Assembly (NCBI GenBank): GCA_009760855.2
Contig: WPIO01000013.1
Location: forward strand, 2,864,501 to 2,928,500
DNA length: 64,000 nt
Source of the DNA: Cristatella mucedo
Lineage: Eukaryota > Bryozoa > Phylactolaemata > Cristatellidae
Direction of reading: 5' to 3'
Below the pieces are notes generated by a model that saw nothing but the letters and a program-made list of their open reading frames with translations, ran no database searches and was not told where the DNA came from. The position numbers and the translations under genes are program-made. Each line of letters opens with the position of its first letter. Position 1 is the first letter of the stretch. Shown here piece after piece: positions 53,530 through 64,000 of the stretch.

Positions 53530-56100
53530 TTTTCTCACATCAAGGGTCGCACACTCGACCAGATTTTCTCATACAACTGCACTTTGTCATCACCAATTAT
53601 TACCAAATCCTGCTTATCCGACCACATGCAGATCTCATTCAATCTACAGTGTGTGCCCACCTCCTCTAAAATAACCTATGAATCGCGAAACCTCAAGACC
53701 CTTGACATCGATGCTGTCCGTGCGAGAATATCTGCTTCACCGCTGTTGCTCAGTCCTCCCTCCGATCTGTCATAGTTGGTAGATAGCTTCAACACAACAC
53801 TAGCTGACACACTCGACGAGTTTGCACCTCTGACAAAGCGCACTGTGCGCCCCCCCCCCCCCCGCCCAGACGGCCTATGATTTACCGCAGACATTAAACT
53901 AGCCAAGTCTACTAAGCGAAAGCTTGAAAAAGCATACAAAAGATCTGGACTGACTGTCCATCGATAGGCATATGAAGATCACTGTAGGTCGTACCAATCG
54001 ATCCTAGCAAAGGCCAAGTCTAGCTTCTCTAGAAACATTGTTGAATCACAGATGCACAATCCAAAAATGCTGATGTCGACGATAAACCGTCTCCTCAACC
54101 GCTCCCAAATTAGCTCCTTACCTGATGATCCTTGTGATGATCTAGCCGATCGCTTCTCTCAATTCTTTGTGCAGAAGATAGACAAGATCAGGGAATCCAT
54201 CCCTGCGATGACAACATCCCCACTAGAATGATGTTCCCCAATTCCTGGCTGCACCTCGATGACTACATTTAAGCACGTCACTGGTGATCTAGTCCTGAAG
54301 TTCGTATCTCAATCAAAGGAGACAACAAGTCCTCTGGACCCTATTCCCACTGTCCTGCTCCTATGTTGCATTGATCTGCTGCTGCCATGCATAACTAACA
54401 TCATTAATATGTCATTAGCCTCAGGTCATGTCCCAGCACCCTTCAAAAAAGATGTAGCCAGGCCACTTCTCAAGAAAGCGACACTAGACCAAGAGAACTT
54501 CAGCAACTACCGCCTAGTCTCGCTTCTACCATTCCTATTAAAGACACTGGAACGGGTCGTGGCGGACCAGCTGAACTCATGTATCGAAACCTCACACCTT
54601 GCTAGTAAGTTCCAGTCTGGCTTTAGAGCTAATCACTCCACAGAGTCAGTATTGCTTAGGGTGTACAACGACCTACTTAGGAATGCAGACATGGGTAGAG
54701 TGTCTCTGCTTGTTTTGCTTGATCTTTCGGCAGCTTTTGATACCATCGATCACAACGTTCTTCTAGAGCGCCTCTCATCTCGCCTGGGCATCACTGGCAC
54801 TGCTCTGCAGTGGTTCAGGTCTTATCTCAGTGGGAGACTCCAGAGTATTGACGTGAATGGGCAAAGATCATCTGAGGTACCTCTGAAATATGGGGTACCT
54901 CAGTGCTCCGTCCGTACTAGGTCAGTGCTAGGTCCGGTTCTTTTCATGGTTTATACTCTGCCTCTTGCTGATATGATTGCCAAGCACAATCTAGGCTTTC
55001 ACTTCTATGCAGATGACACTCAGTTTTACCTTTGCTTTGATCCCTCCCAGTCTTCGAGCACCTCGAATTCTCTCAACTCACTTGTTGCATGTAATGATGA
55101 CATCCGTACTTGGATGGGAGCAAATTTTCTCAAACTAAACGATGATACAACTAACTTACTAGTTATGGGCAAACCCAGTGTGATTCAGAGATTGGAAAGG
55201 CTGACGCTCAAAATTGGCTCTGCCAACATATCTCCAGTTGAATCGGCTCGAAATCTAGGTGTCATATTCCAAAGCGATCTCTCGTTAGACGACCATATCA
55301 GCTCCACAGTCAAATCTCCCTATTTTCAGCTTCATAACATTGCTGAAATTCGGGCTTGTTTAGATAAGGATACCACGTCCAAGTTGTTACATGCATTTGT
55401 GACATCCCGTCTCGACTTCTGCAACTCTCTGCTTAATGGCCTACCAGCATGTGCGATCAGGCGATTGCAGCTGGTGCAAAACTCCGCAGCTAGGCTTGTC
55501 TGTCGTGAGCGTCGCAGTTGCCACATTACTCCACTTCTCGCCGACCTGCACTGGATACCAGTCAAGCAACGGATTGACTTCGAGGTTTTTTCACTCACTT
55601 TTAGGTCCCTTCATTCTATGGCTCCAGCCTATCTCTGCGACATACTCCCCCATCAGGCCAAGCATCGTACCACCCACTTTTCGGAAATGACAGTCTACAA
55701 ATACCTCGTACAAACCTCAAATCCTTTGGAGACCGTGCATTTAGTTCGCATGCTCCCAAAGCCTAGAACTCCCTCCCGACCTGCATCAGAACATCCCCTG
55801 AGCTGACCACATTTAAGAAGAACTTAAAAACACACCTATTTAGGACAGCATTTAGTGGGTCCCTGTGATTCGTCCTTGATGTGCTTATGCGTGCTGATAC
55901 TGTGCATGCTGCCACGAACCACATTTGCATGCTGACCCTGTGCATGTCACCCCTAACCATGTTATTCATTTTGTTTGTTTATCAAGCATGATATTACTCA
56001 CCATTCAATTGCATTTCCCTTTGCAGCAAATGTAAAGCGCCTAGAGAGAGATTGAGTTCTCTGAGGGCGCTTTTTCAAGTGCATTATTATTATTATTAAT
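53530..56100 (+). pseudogene. Long L2-clade LINE copy, inactivated, in TLCD4 intron 1
   Basis: Starts within the end of the apurinic endonuclease domain: HIKGRTLDQIFS, and CLSDHMQISFNL with the SDH motif. A linker with stops follows (TAG at 53773-53775) and a C-run at 53850-53863. The RT is then open from 54259 to 55806. RT blocks: FSNYRLVSLLPFLLKTLERV, LLVLLDLSAAFDTIDH, a damaged block B (GVPQCSVRTRSVLGPVLF, with a 12-bp duplication and G-to-C), and block C FHFYADDTQFYLCF with YADD intact. The C-terminus is frameshifted near 55686. It is very similar to the copy at 30.7 kb, suggesting recent family activity. The 3' UTR, terminal hairpin and (ATT)n end at about 56100. Confidence 0.9.
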
Positions 56101-56108
56101 TTTCACAG

Positions 56109-56198
56109 GTTCTCCTCTACAGTGCACGCCGTCCTGGTAACTGTCTTGTCGACCTATGCTCTGGTTACCGAAACACAACTCAGAGAGGAGCCTGTGTG
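56109..56198 (+). CDS. TLCD4: TLCD4-like, exon 2
   Basis: 90 nt between TTTTCACAG and GTGAGT, entering and leaving in phase 2. It encodes FSSTVHAVLVTVLSTYALVT then ETQLREEPVW, the first membrane span of the TLC domain and the following loop. The pattern (R..STVHA....L..Y.L.........DP.W) matches TMEM56/TLCD4, where R-VVST-H and a conserved P-W stand at these places. The histidine and the P-W pair are preserved. The acceptor is immediately preceded by the (ATT)n tail of the intronic L2 copy. Confidence 0.85.
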
Positions 56199-56291
56199 GT
56201 GAGTTTGCCTGATGCTCCATTGCCGGTGTTTATCCATTAAGCATTGCTTTACTGATATGTTTACAGCTACTGACTGTGTGCCTTATTCTAG

Positions 56292-56350
56292 GTCTCAAGG
56301 AAGCATAGCTGTGGTCACACTAGCAATAGTTGCCGGATATATGATTGCTG
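56292..56350 (+). CDS. TLCD4: TLCD4-like, exon 3
   Basis: 59 nt between TTATTCTAG and GTAAGG. It completes the TGG codon and encodes SQGSIAVVTLAIVAGYMIA, ending with the first base (G) of the next codon. This matches the second span of the TLC domain, where the family has N.AIA.GYLISD. The split G would begin the conserved aspartate. The preceding 93-bp intron is very short compared with its neighbours. Confidence 0.85.
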
Positions 56351-56659
56351 GTAAGGATGCCGTGCTTGCTTGTGACATTGCTTCATGCTGTGTTTTCTCT
56401 GGAGCACTGTGTAGACCAACAAACACACCATATTACTCACGCATAGCATTAGTGCTGCCCGGTACGTGGTGCTTGTTACGGCGCTTTTGATCGTGCAACT
56501 GCAGTGCCGATTGCTCGTTGAGGTGACTCGCAGCCGCCGGTGCCGTGCTCACTGTAGTGTTGCAGTAACTTTTTTCTTACCCTGCCCACGCTCTTGCTTG
56601 GCCTCTACTACTAGAGCATGAATGCCCTTTAAAGCGTCTCACTCAAACTCGAAGCCGTC

Positions 56660-56797
56660 ACAGTGCATCTTGAGCATGCTACCACTAACCATTCGATCGT
56701 GCTTTCTTTGCAGCAAATGTAAAGTGCATAGAAAGAGATTGAGTTCTCTGAGGGCACTATATCAAGTGTATTTTATTATTATTATTATTGCCCACTC
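56660..56797 (+). mobile_element. L2 3' tail (variant subfamily)
   Basis: TTGAGCATGCTACCACTAAC, CATTCGATCGTGCTTTCTTT, GCAAATGTAAAGTGCATAGA, GAGTTCTCTGAGGGCACTAT, then (ATT)n. Confidence 0.8.
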
Positions 56798-56867
56798 TCG
56801 ATCTTCGATCCCACTAATAGAAAATCGATTCCGGAAGTCTGCTCTCAATAAATGTCGCCCACGACCA

Positions 56868-57056
56868 TAATAATAATATAATGGCTTATGTAACAGCCTC
56901 TTTTGTACAGCAACAGAAGAGCCTTAAAGGCTATTACCACCGCTTGCAGTGGCAATAAAGGATCGCCCGGCACAGGATTCGAACCCACGACCTTGGGGCT
57001 GAGGTCGTGAACAGCAACCGCCTTACCTAGTGAGCCATCACGATTCACCAAGAGCG
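56868..57056 (-). mobile_element. SINE-A copy, best preserved
   Basis: Complement reads GTGAATCGTGATGGCTCACT AGGTAAGGCGGTTGC (A-box region), then GGTCGTGGGTTCGAATCCTG (a consensus tRNA B box), then GGGCGATCCTTTATTGCCAC TGCAAGCGGTGGTAATAGCC, CTTCTGTTGCTGTACAA and GAGGCTGTTACATAAGCC. The tail is a short TAT repeat. Confidence 0.8.
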
Positions 57057-57544
57057 TTTATTCACCGACTAAGATAACTTGACTGGAGTTCATCAGACAC
57101 TGAACTGTCAGCAGAAACATTCCGTGGACCTTTTAAGTTAAAAGGCAACCGTTATCAGTGTAGTATTGTATCTCTTCTTTTGGTTACGTATGCCAATGGG
57201 CTACCTGTGCACTTACATTTTTTGAGCAAGCATGCTGATGCCGGCTACGTTTTCGACTGTTGATTGTATGGTTTAGCAATGCAATTTTGTCCAAGGATCG
57301 TGATGGTCTTGTGGAAGTAGTTGCTTGCAGTCTTTCTTTGTATGTCGACCGTGCTGCCTGTCTACTGAAAGGTAATACTTTCGGTAGACAGCTGACTAGA
57401 CATGCTGAATAGCTACCTGGATCAAGTCCGCAAGGCTAGTGGCTCTACTGGCCTCTTTGGCTACTAAAGGGGTAAAGTAAAGATCTCCTGGTTATGTCGC
57501 CTCATTTACAAAGTACATAGCAGCTGAAGAGCCATAGTGGGATT

Positions 57545-57650
57545 CGCCATCCTACCACTAACCACTCGATAGTGCTTCCTTTGCAGCAAATATCAAGTGC
57601 CTAGAAAGAGATTGAGTTCTCTGTGGTTCTATAGCTCAAATGTATTGTCG
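57545..57650 (+). mobile_element. L2 3' tail (variant subfamily)
   Basis: CCACTAACCACTCGATAGTG, CTTTGCAGCAAATATCAAGT, GCCTAGAAAGAGATTGAGTT, CTCTGTGGTTCTATAGCTCA and a short tail. The second half of the hairpin is decayed. Confidence 0.7.
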
Positions 57651-58956
57651 TTATTCACCTCCTCCCTTGCCTTCGGCTGGACTGCAACGAACGACCTTGA
57701 ACGGTCTTGAAGTGCGAGCACCTCAACGCCAGGCAAAGACCGTTCAAACCTTCGGTTGGTTTCAAGCTGTCGACCACTGGTGAACTGCCGCTACCCCACG
57801 AGCTCTAGAACTTAAGGGGGAAGAATTGCAAGCCGAAGCAACTCGGCCGGTCCTACGTCCGAAGCAGTGCTTGTCAGGGCCTCTTGCTGGGTATTCCCCT
57901 TCTGACGGTATCACCATTCATTGTAGTTGTGTAGAGGCCTTGTGTCCTGATCACGAAGTTTTGTCCTCGGACTCTCACCTTGTGGTTCATTTACTGTCTG
58001 AGAGTTTTGGCATTTCAGCAGCTCCGGCAAAAGAGGCTGATAATCTAACTGCTGCACCGGCCACAGCTTTCCCCACTGGCGCTGTTTGGCACTCATTTAC
58101 GATGCTGGCTAGCCGACATCAAACCAGAGCAATTCAAGTACGATAGGGGCCTAGTTTACGTTGACTATCAGACTTGCACCTTTAAAAACACGGTCTTTTG
58201 ATTTTTCAGCCAATCACACGAAGGCTTCTACTTAGGCCACTCGACCTTTGAGCTTACCTCGAGTTTCGGTTGGCATCCAGCATTCGTGACCAGAAACTCA
58301 AGCGAGTGCATCGGCAAGAGGCCCATGCCTTTCCCCGGCCCCCTGTAAACACGGGCTCCTTCGGACCTTTTGTCCCTCTCTCCCCTTGTGATCGATGCCA
58401 CAGAAAAAGAAGGCAAAGGCAGGCAGCAAATCTTAACATTTAACAGGAACCACTGCTGGTCGTACAGTCGTCAGCTGCATGCACACCGATACTGTAAGCT
58501 GAGCTTCGGGCCAATTAACCCGAGTCCTCTTCACCTCGGCCAGGCCAGCAGCCCTGATTGACCGGCTGCCCTGGACGACGCCGATGGCAGCCGGCAGCTG
58601 TGGCCCCCGGCTGGAGTTCGCGTCCCGGTTGACAGCCGTTGCCGGCAGGCTTGCTGGTCCACAAATTGCACTAACGGCCATACATTTTGCTGCAAACGAA
58701 AATTGATTTTCGACTGATTTCCACATCTACATGTAAATAAGCCCTTCGAATAGGAACATCAAAGGGAACTACTTCTTGACTAAAAACCAAAGTATACAGG
58801 CATGAATGTATAACCTTCTGTCAAAAGAAAGCTCGAAAAAAATGTCGCTATATTAACTCCAAAATGAAAGAAATACATCTCTCGGTTTAGGCACTATTGC
58901 AGAAGCAGACTGTATTGTGAATGAGTGATGTCATACGAATGTGCATTAGCAGCAAG

Positions 58957-59098
58957 CTGGTTTGGCCTCCAGTGGTTAAGGTGCTCGTCCCGACCAAGGT
59001 CGTGGTCCTGAGGTCGTGGGCTCGAACCATGTGGCATATGTGAAGCACCTGAATAGAGATAAGTTCTCTCTAGAGTGCTATAACAAGTGAATTATATT
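58957..59098 (+). mobile_element. SINE-B copy
   Basis: CTGGTTTGGCCTCCAGTGGT TAAGGTGCTCGTCCCGACCA; B-box region GTGGGCTCGAACCATG; 3' end GTGAAGCACCTGAATAGAGA TAAGTTCTCTCTAGAGTGCT ATAACAAGTGAATTATATTT. The hairpin is partly decayed. Confidence 0.75.
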
Positions 59099-59765
59099 TT
59101 TATACTCAATGCTCGTGCTCATTCAGTTCGTAGCCTTTGCACCGATAAGCCCTATGATGTAAGTCTGAACGAACTTTTTATCAGCAATTTAGTTGTATGC
59201 TTCAATTCATATCTTGAGTGCACCAGAAGACAAAATACTAACTACAAATAAGAACACCGTTTGCTTACTAAACACATCCTGATAAAAATCAAGCTATTTG
59301 GTCCATAGTTTATTACAATCTGAGCAGCAGTCTATAACCTGGGGCTTGGGAGGTAAATTAATAGTCTTGCTCCATGTACATTATCAATCCAGCCTGGATT
59401 GAGGATCGCATGTTTTTAGTTTTTTTACACTGGTGTGCTTGCGTTTGACAATCACTAATTTGCTCTGCTACTCAATGGTTGGATAGTGTCAGAACCTTAG
59501 CTTGTTTTCATACTTTAGGGGAAAACAACTACATGTCAGTGTTTTTTTATTAGAGGTTAACGACGTTTTTCACTTTATTTTTGTGGTTTGAGAATTTGTG
59601 TCTCCGTGGATATGTGATGCTTGATAGGCATGTTGCCCTTTTAGTTTTTAAAAAATCTGAATGAAATCGCCTATTCTTGTGGTGCAAAATTATCTATGGC
59701 AGCTAAATGTACTTCTTCATGAGAACTAACCTGGTTATAATAGGATACTAACACGCTTCTTGACT

Positions 59766-59860
59766 ATAATAATAGTAAGAATAATAATAAATTTGTTTAG
59801 CACCCCTCAGAGAACTGAATCTTTTCTAGGACGCTTTGCAGATGCAGTTTTTAGGAAAGC
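59766..59860 (-). mobile_element. L2 3' tail
   Basis: TATAATAATAGTAAGAATAA, TTTAGCACCCCTCAGAGAAC, TGAATCTTTTCTAGGACGCT, TTGCAGATGC: complement of the terminal hairpin. Confidence 0.75.
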
Positions 59861-60239
59861 AAAAACCAAATGCTTGACGGTAATCATCCGAAAGTAAACA
59901 TCCGAAAGTATGAATGATGGTAAACATCCGAAGTAGGCATAGTGTAAGCAGGGTACATGCACACGATAGACGGACGAATCACAAAAAGAAAGAGGCAAGA
60001 ATCGCAAAAATGGTAGCTGTTCTTTACGGTAGTATAGTGGCAAATACCTTATGGCTGTTGAAACTCACGGAAAAATCATGTAACTTGTGCTCCTTCTCCA
60101 GTCTGTAACGACTGACAGAGTCAAATTTTTATGCTGACCACAAGGCCACGGCTTGGCTCCTTCTAACTTAGCTGAACTGTTGCACACGGTTCAGCCTCCA
60201 CGTGCCCTCAGGTACTCTTATGGGCAAAAAATTAGCTGT

Positions 60240-60605
60240 TTCATTTCTCTGCTTAAGGCCATTGGCGACAGAAGCTTTTCACTCTCCGCTATGTCCTAGA
60301 CTGGAACTCACTTCCACAATTCCTACACAACAATCTAACTTTCCTGCTGGCCTACTATGGACATCTCTTCCCCCGTCGTGAGCTGCTACTTCCATGCTAC
60401 TCACATACTTCATTCACCCTCCTGACTCAGCTATGCTTCTCACTTTCTATTTTTTTTGCACGAGAGTGCTGTTGGCTTCCGATTGCAACCAAAAGCCACC
60501 CAGGCTTTGAGTGTGCCCTGCAAGAAACTCTCCCGCTTAACACTTTGCATAGTCTTTATGACTTTGTGGAAACACAGACGGAGATGCATGTGCATGGCAT
60601 TGTAT
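60240..60605 (+). mobile_element. LINE family 2, 3' end, plus strand
   Basis: Contains YVLDWNSLPQFLHNNL-like codons, CTGCTACTTCCATGCTACTC, CCTGACTCAGCTATGCTTCT, GCTGTTGGCTTCCGATTGCA, CTGCAAGAAACTCTCCCGCT and GACTTTGTGGAAACACAGAC. It is the complement of the landmarks at 20565-20885. The WNSLP motif supports origin from a LINE C-terminus. Confidence 0.6.
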
Positions 60606-61548
60606 AGGTCTCCACCCGGTGTTGGTAATGGAAACAGACATACGACTCAGCTTTGCAAGTTCGTCCATTCTTCTGCCTGCTTCTTCCTTAGTCTGAGTGT
60701 CTTGACCTGTCGTTGTTGCTGGCTAGTGAGAGCCCATTGCCCCTTCTTTCAGCATCTGTTGGTTCAGTTTCTGTCTGCTCTCTGGCTTGCTCGTTGTTTC
60801 TGTCACGAATTCCTACTTTACCAGCTTCTGCTGATGCTGGAGTCTTGGTTGGTATTCATGTAGGTAAATGTACTGTACGTAAATTTAGAGTCTACCCATT
60901 AATTTGCAGCCATTCAATTCAACCAAAACTGATAAAACTCACACTTGTTACAATGGCTTTCCAATGTGCCACTCAGCGACGCCAAGCATGAAGCTGAGGA
61001 AGTGCCGGAAGGCTTCACTTTAAAAAAATTAGATTAAATACTAGATGATTTAACAGCCTCACTCATGTCAATCCATTACACCCATCACAAAATATCCCCT
61101 CTGGTTTATCTTGAAGAGTAACTGATGCTCTGCTTTTATCGTGACAGAAACTCATTGTGAGATTGCAAAACAGCTGAGGAACTTCAAAATGTATTTCAAA
61201 TATTTTCAAATGTATCTGGTCTGGCTACATATGTCTCCATTCTCCTTAGCTTGCCTACTTTCAGTTAGCAATGACTATGAAGAATCTGCAAAAAAGAGCT
61301 GTGGTAGCTGAGCACCTTGGATCTGCAGGCTCTGCTCAGTCTCTTGTGATACTAAAATCCATATCTATGTCATAATGTCATAACACTATATCTATAATAT
61401 CTATGGCTGGTAGATTCTGGTCATGCGCATCTGCGATCTGAATGAATACTCGACCTGATCTGGCAAATGTCTTTCTTTTCTGTGCAGTGGTTTAATGTGT
61501 TTTGATGTACACTTGGCACATCGTTGTTGTGCACTCTTGCTTTTATTC

Positions 61549-61558
61549 ACACACACAC

Positions 61559-61615
<57 letters not shown>
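61549..61615. repeat. (CA)n microsatellite
   Basis: About 33 CA units with one CG interruption. Confidence 0.95.
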
Positions 61616-61618
<3 letters not shown>

Positions 61619-62259
61619 ATTATGCAAGGACTTTCATGTGTTCTCTGTGCTTTCAGTTTGTTGTTGAAGTATCAGATCTGTGAAATCAGTGTATGGCTTC
61701 TTTTTTAGTCTAGTAGGCAGCAGGTCTTTTTCAAATGAGAGTGCCATTACAAATCCATTGAAATGCCAGGCTAGTACTCATGTTATTTTAGTCCGAAGCC
61801 TACAAGCAAAGTAAAAGGGCACTCCTTAAGCTCATTTAGCAACCACAGGATGAAGCATGGATAGAGCTAAGTAACAGATCAAAAGATATTTACTGTAGGC
61901 AATCAAGAGTCATCTGCTGCGTTGTGCAGTGTTAACTGGTAACATGATTATAGAATGTGTTCTTTGATCAGGTCATAATGAGGTGACAGCTATGGTGTTA
62001 ACCTAGTGTCTCATGACTTTCGGATGGACAAATGGGCTCCTTTGGTGCTGGCTGCTTTATATTTTCATTTGTTCTCCAACATCTCGTCTCAACATCATAG
62101 CAGATTACACTGCTTCTAAGCTGGTGTGGTTGTATAGTCTATCTTGTTTTTCTACTGCGTTTGATCGTGTAACCCTGCTGCTCTGCCCTATTGTTAGTCT
62201 TATGTTTCCAGCTTTGCGACTCTTATTCACCAAGTTTTACACATTTTGCTTTTTTATAG

Positions 62260-62294
62260 ATGTGCTCATTATTTTCTGGAATTTCAGCTTTTGG
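62260..62294 (+). CDS. TLCD4: Candidate TLCD4-like exon 4 (35 nt)
   Basis: Follows TTGCTTTTTTATAG. The first two bases (AT) complete G|AT, an aspartate, exactly where exon 3 predicts the conserved D after GYMIA. The exon then reads VLIIFWNFSFW before GTGAAG (phase 0). The TLC family has D followed by a hydrophobic stretch with W/Y (D.SIIILYW) at this place. The match of position, phase and hydrophobicity is good, but the exon is tiny and the donor is only fair. Remaining TLC exons, with the conserved HH, were not found before the window end. Confidence 0.4.
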
Positions 62295-63299
62295 GTGAAG
62301 TTGGTTTCATCATCATTTGCTATCCGCTAGCACATGCTGTGTCGTCTTGGTAAGTCAGCTTCAGCATTTTGATGATCCTCTGGTTTCAGCCACCGCTGTC
62401 TACCTATAACTGTCCGTTGCTACCTCTGTATCTCTCTCCTTTATGGGTCTCTCTTTTCAGCTCTACAGTGAAAAATTCTTTTTGAGTATATGAAATGCCC
62501 AAAAAAGGATTGTTTCTCTTAGATCAGTATGCATGTGTTAGTAATCGATTGTGAGACAGAATAGCCACTGTCGAGCAAGTTCGTTGACTAAGAGCACCAT
62601 AACTCTTATTATAAATTGTTAACCCAAGAGTTGATCGGCCTCGATTAAGCCTCTTGATTCCACTTGTTGCTGATCATGACAATGCATCCTGCACCGGAGG
62701 CGGGTGAACGTGCAATGCTCATATATTCTGATAGCAAAGCCGCATATAATTTCCAGCCAGTTTTGTAGGGTGGCAAGTCCCGGGTAGGCAGTTATGAGCA
62801 TGATTTGGCTGCAGTTGGACTGTCCCGGGTGCGTGCCAACTCCTTTTCTAGTTGCTTCTGGGTTTCAATAAACCCGCTCTCTTGTTATCTTAGGGGATTA
62901 TCTGCTGCCAATAAGGGCCATCGGGATTCGTGATTCCTCGCCTACCTTTTCCAGTCTAGGGATTCTCGTTCTCGTATTAATGTGCTTCGCCTATGGTGTA
63001 CGGTATCGAGGCTGGCACACTGGCTCTGCTGCCATTTTCTGAGTTGGCATGCCCAAACAAGCCCAGTTGGCTGCAAGAAGCATGCCCGGCCGACTTATCC
63101 TTGCCCCAGCCATTACAGCCTCATTTATTCATTGGGCCGTTACTTCGCTGCTATGGGCACTGTACTGTGAAAGTGACCATGAACTGGCTGTGTGCCAAAC
63201 GGGCTTATTTGCTTCCATGGGCCAGTGCCCATTGAAGGAATTGAGCTCAATCTATAAAAATGACTGACACAGTGTGATCTTTTTTGAGATGCTGCCATT
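62295..63299. other. Unassigned, presumed TLCD4 intron
   Basis: Overlapping open frames near 62.98-63.27 kb are unrecognised. No convincing further TLC exon. Confidence 0.35.
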
Positions 63300-63472
63300 G
63301 TAGCTCGCGTCTTGCACCTGGTAAGGCTGTTGCTTCACGACCTCGTTGTTTGATTATTTGGTTCATTCCTGGGTGGGCGCTCTCTATCGCCACTGCAAGT
63401 GGTGTTGATGTCGCTGTAAAGGCTCTTCTATCGTATACAAAAGAGTCTGTTTAATCATCTATGTTATTTTAT
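63300..63472 (+). mobile_element. SINE-A copy, diverged
   Basis: CACCTGGTAAGGCTGTTGCT, CACGACCTCGTTGTTTGATT (decayed B box), CGCCACTGCAAGTGGTGTTG ATGTCGCTGTAAAGGCTCTT CTATCGTATACAAAAGAGTC TGTTTAATCATC. Confidence 0.65.
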
Positions 63473-64000
63473 TTTATTTATGTCTCTGTTTGTAAACTTC
63501 ATTGGAGTTAATGTCGCCACTGCAGCTTGGAGCCTCTTTGCAAACGTGCAAGATGCATTTGTCATTTGCAGTCGTACCGGGCATTCAGTACTTATGTCTG
63601 GCGGATGCTGACTGAGCTGTCGGCGTGGGTTGTGTTCCTTTGGTTTGTACCTTGGTGTACTTGCCAGCAGTGCATGGTTTTCTCATAACCGTCTGTCTTA
63701 CTGTTTCTTATTTCTTTTACTTAGACAGCATCATTCATCTGCCTATTTAATTTGTATGCGTTCGGGATTTTGTTTACCATTTAAGTTTTGCTGTTTTGAT
63801 TGTTTTCATGTCTATATTGGCAAGTTTTTTTGACTCTCTCTCCTTCTATCCTCTGTTTCGTTTTGCAGAGTTCTGCTCTTCCAATGTGACATCTTCGTGT
63901 CTATTGCTGTGACGACTCTTTGCTAGTTAAGTGCTAGAATCTGGTTCTGGTTGGCTGTACTGCTGTTTCGGGTATGCTGAGCCGTTATGAGTGACTCTTC
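63473..64000. other. Window end, presumed TLCD4 intron
   Basis: T-rich sequence. A good acceptor (TTCGTTTTGCAG at about 63868) is not followed by recognisable TLC coding sequence. Confidence 0.35.

Larger units (their letters stand above)
51156..56108 (+). other. TLCD4: TLCD4 intron 1 (4.95 kb)
   Basis: Begins GTAAGTTTTAAA and ends AATTTTCACAG. It holds unassigned AT-rich sequence (51.2-52.6 kb), a fold-back element (52845-53428) and a long sense-orientation L2 copy (53.53-56.10 kb) whose tail touches the acceptor. Confidence 0.75.
56351..62259 (+). other. TLCD4: TLCD4 intron 3 (if exon 4 is correct)
   Basis: 5.9 kb filled with L2 tails, SINE-A, SINE-B, a family 2 end and a CA microsatellite, plus unassigned sequence. 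At 57.8-58.7 kb the sequence is GC-richer with several open frames, none recognised. Confidence 0.45.

Noticed and set aside
56868-57056. tRNA gene on the minus strand (perfect B box)
   Set aside because: The sequence extends into the SINE-A body with a tail and no cloverleaf can be closed. It is a SINE head, not a tRNA gene.
57826-58561. Open frames containing FNRNHCWSYSRQLHAHRYCK, suggestive of a zinc-knuckle-like segment of a DIRS or tyrosine-recombinase element
   Set aside because: The cysteine/histidine spacing is incomplete, frames are short and broken, and no recombinase motif was found nearby.
63711-63833. RQHHSSAYLICMRSGF, possible TLC exon with the conserved HH pair
   Set aside because: The acceptor (TTTTACTTAG) is good, but the phase does not fit the candidate exon 4 donor and the spacing from the aspartate to HH is too short. 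Probably coincidental, though a different exon 4 end could revive it.

Overview
The window looks like nuclear DNA of an invertebrate animal. It has spliced genes with GT/AG introns of several kilobases, very low coding density and a heavy load of non-LTR retrotransposons, tRNA-derived SINEs, DNA transposons and microsatellites. A spiralian, possibly a flatworm, fits best. The reasons are a peptide-type GPCR with NFFLY in place of NPxxY, and a 5' coding exon with a splice acceptor 8 nt before its ATG, as expected after spliced-leader trans-splicing. This placement is inference and stays uncertain.

Two host genes can be supported. (1) On the minus strand, a class A GPCR of about 452 residues is split by a 6.6 kb intron: exon 1 at 11435-11085 and exon 2 at 4500-3493, joined in phase 0 at extracellular loop 1. 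It lies in a GC- and CpG-rich block, and its second extracellular loop carries a long alanine run. (2) On the plus strand, the 5' part of a TLC-domain membrane protein of the TLCD4/TMEM56 type has exons at 50993-51155, 56109-56198 and 56292-56350, and probably 62260-62294. The rest would lie beyond the window.

Nearly everything else is repeat. One L2-clade LINE family dominates, with more than 25 pieces on both strands. Its 3' end is a short hairpin (AGCGCC...GGCGCT) followed by (ATT)n. Two long copies (30.7-34.4 kb and 53.5-56.1 kb) keep most of the reverse transcriptase but are both inactivated. A tRNA-headed SINE (called SINE-B here) carries the same 3' hairpin, so it probably uses the L2 machinery. 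A second tRNA-headed SINE (SINE-A) has its own body. A second LINE-like 3' end, called family 2 here, recurs five times and at least one copy ends in a pentanucleotide tail. Other elements are a 1.33 kb solo LTR inside an L2 copy, a 0.77 kb element with TAGGTCC-rich inverted ends, a 0.58 kb fold-back element in the TLCD4 intron, a hAT transposase relic, a decayed multicopy hypothetical ORF split by a SINE, and a 187 bp hAT element that closely matches SPIN (Space Invader) elements of tetrapods.

Layout: 0-2.8 kb SINEs and L2; 2.8-13.4 kb GPCR gene; 13.4-17 kb GC-rich low-complexity sequence; 17-30 kb mixed L2, family 2 and unknown; 30.7-34.4 kb long L2 with solo LTR; 35-39 kb AT-rich repeats and a terminal-inverted-repeat element; 39.9-44.2 kb DNA-transposon relics including the SPIN-like element; 45-50.9 kb L2, SINE and family 2 fragments; 51-64 kb TLCD4 gene with repeat-filled introns. 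Base composition shifts from GC-rich on the left to AT-rich on the right.
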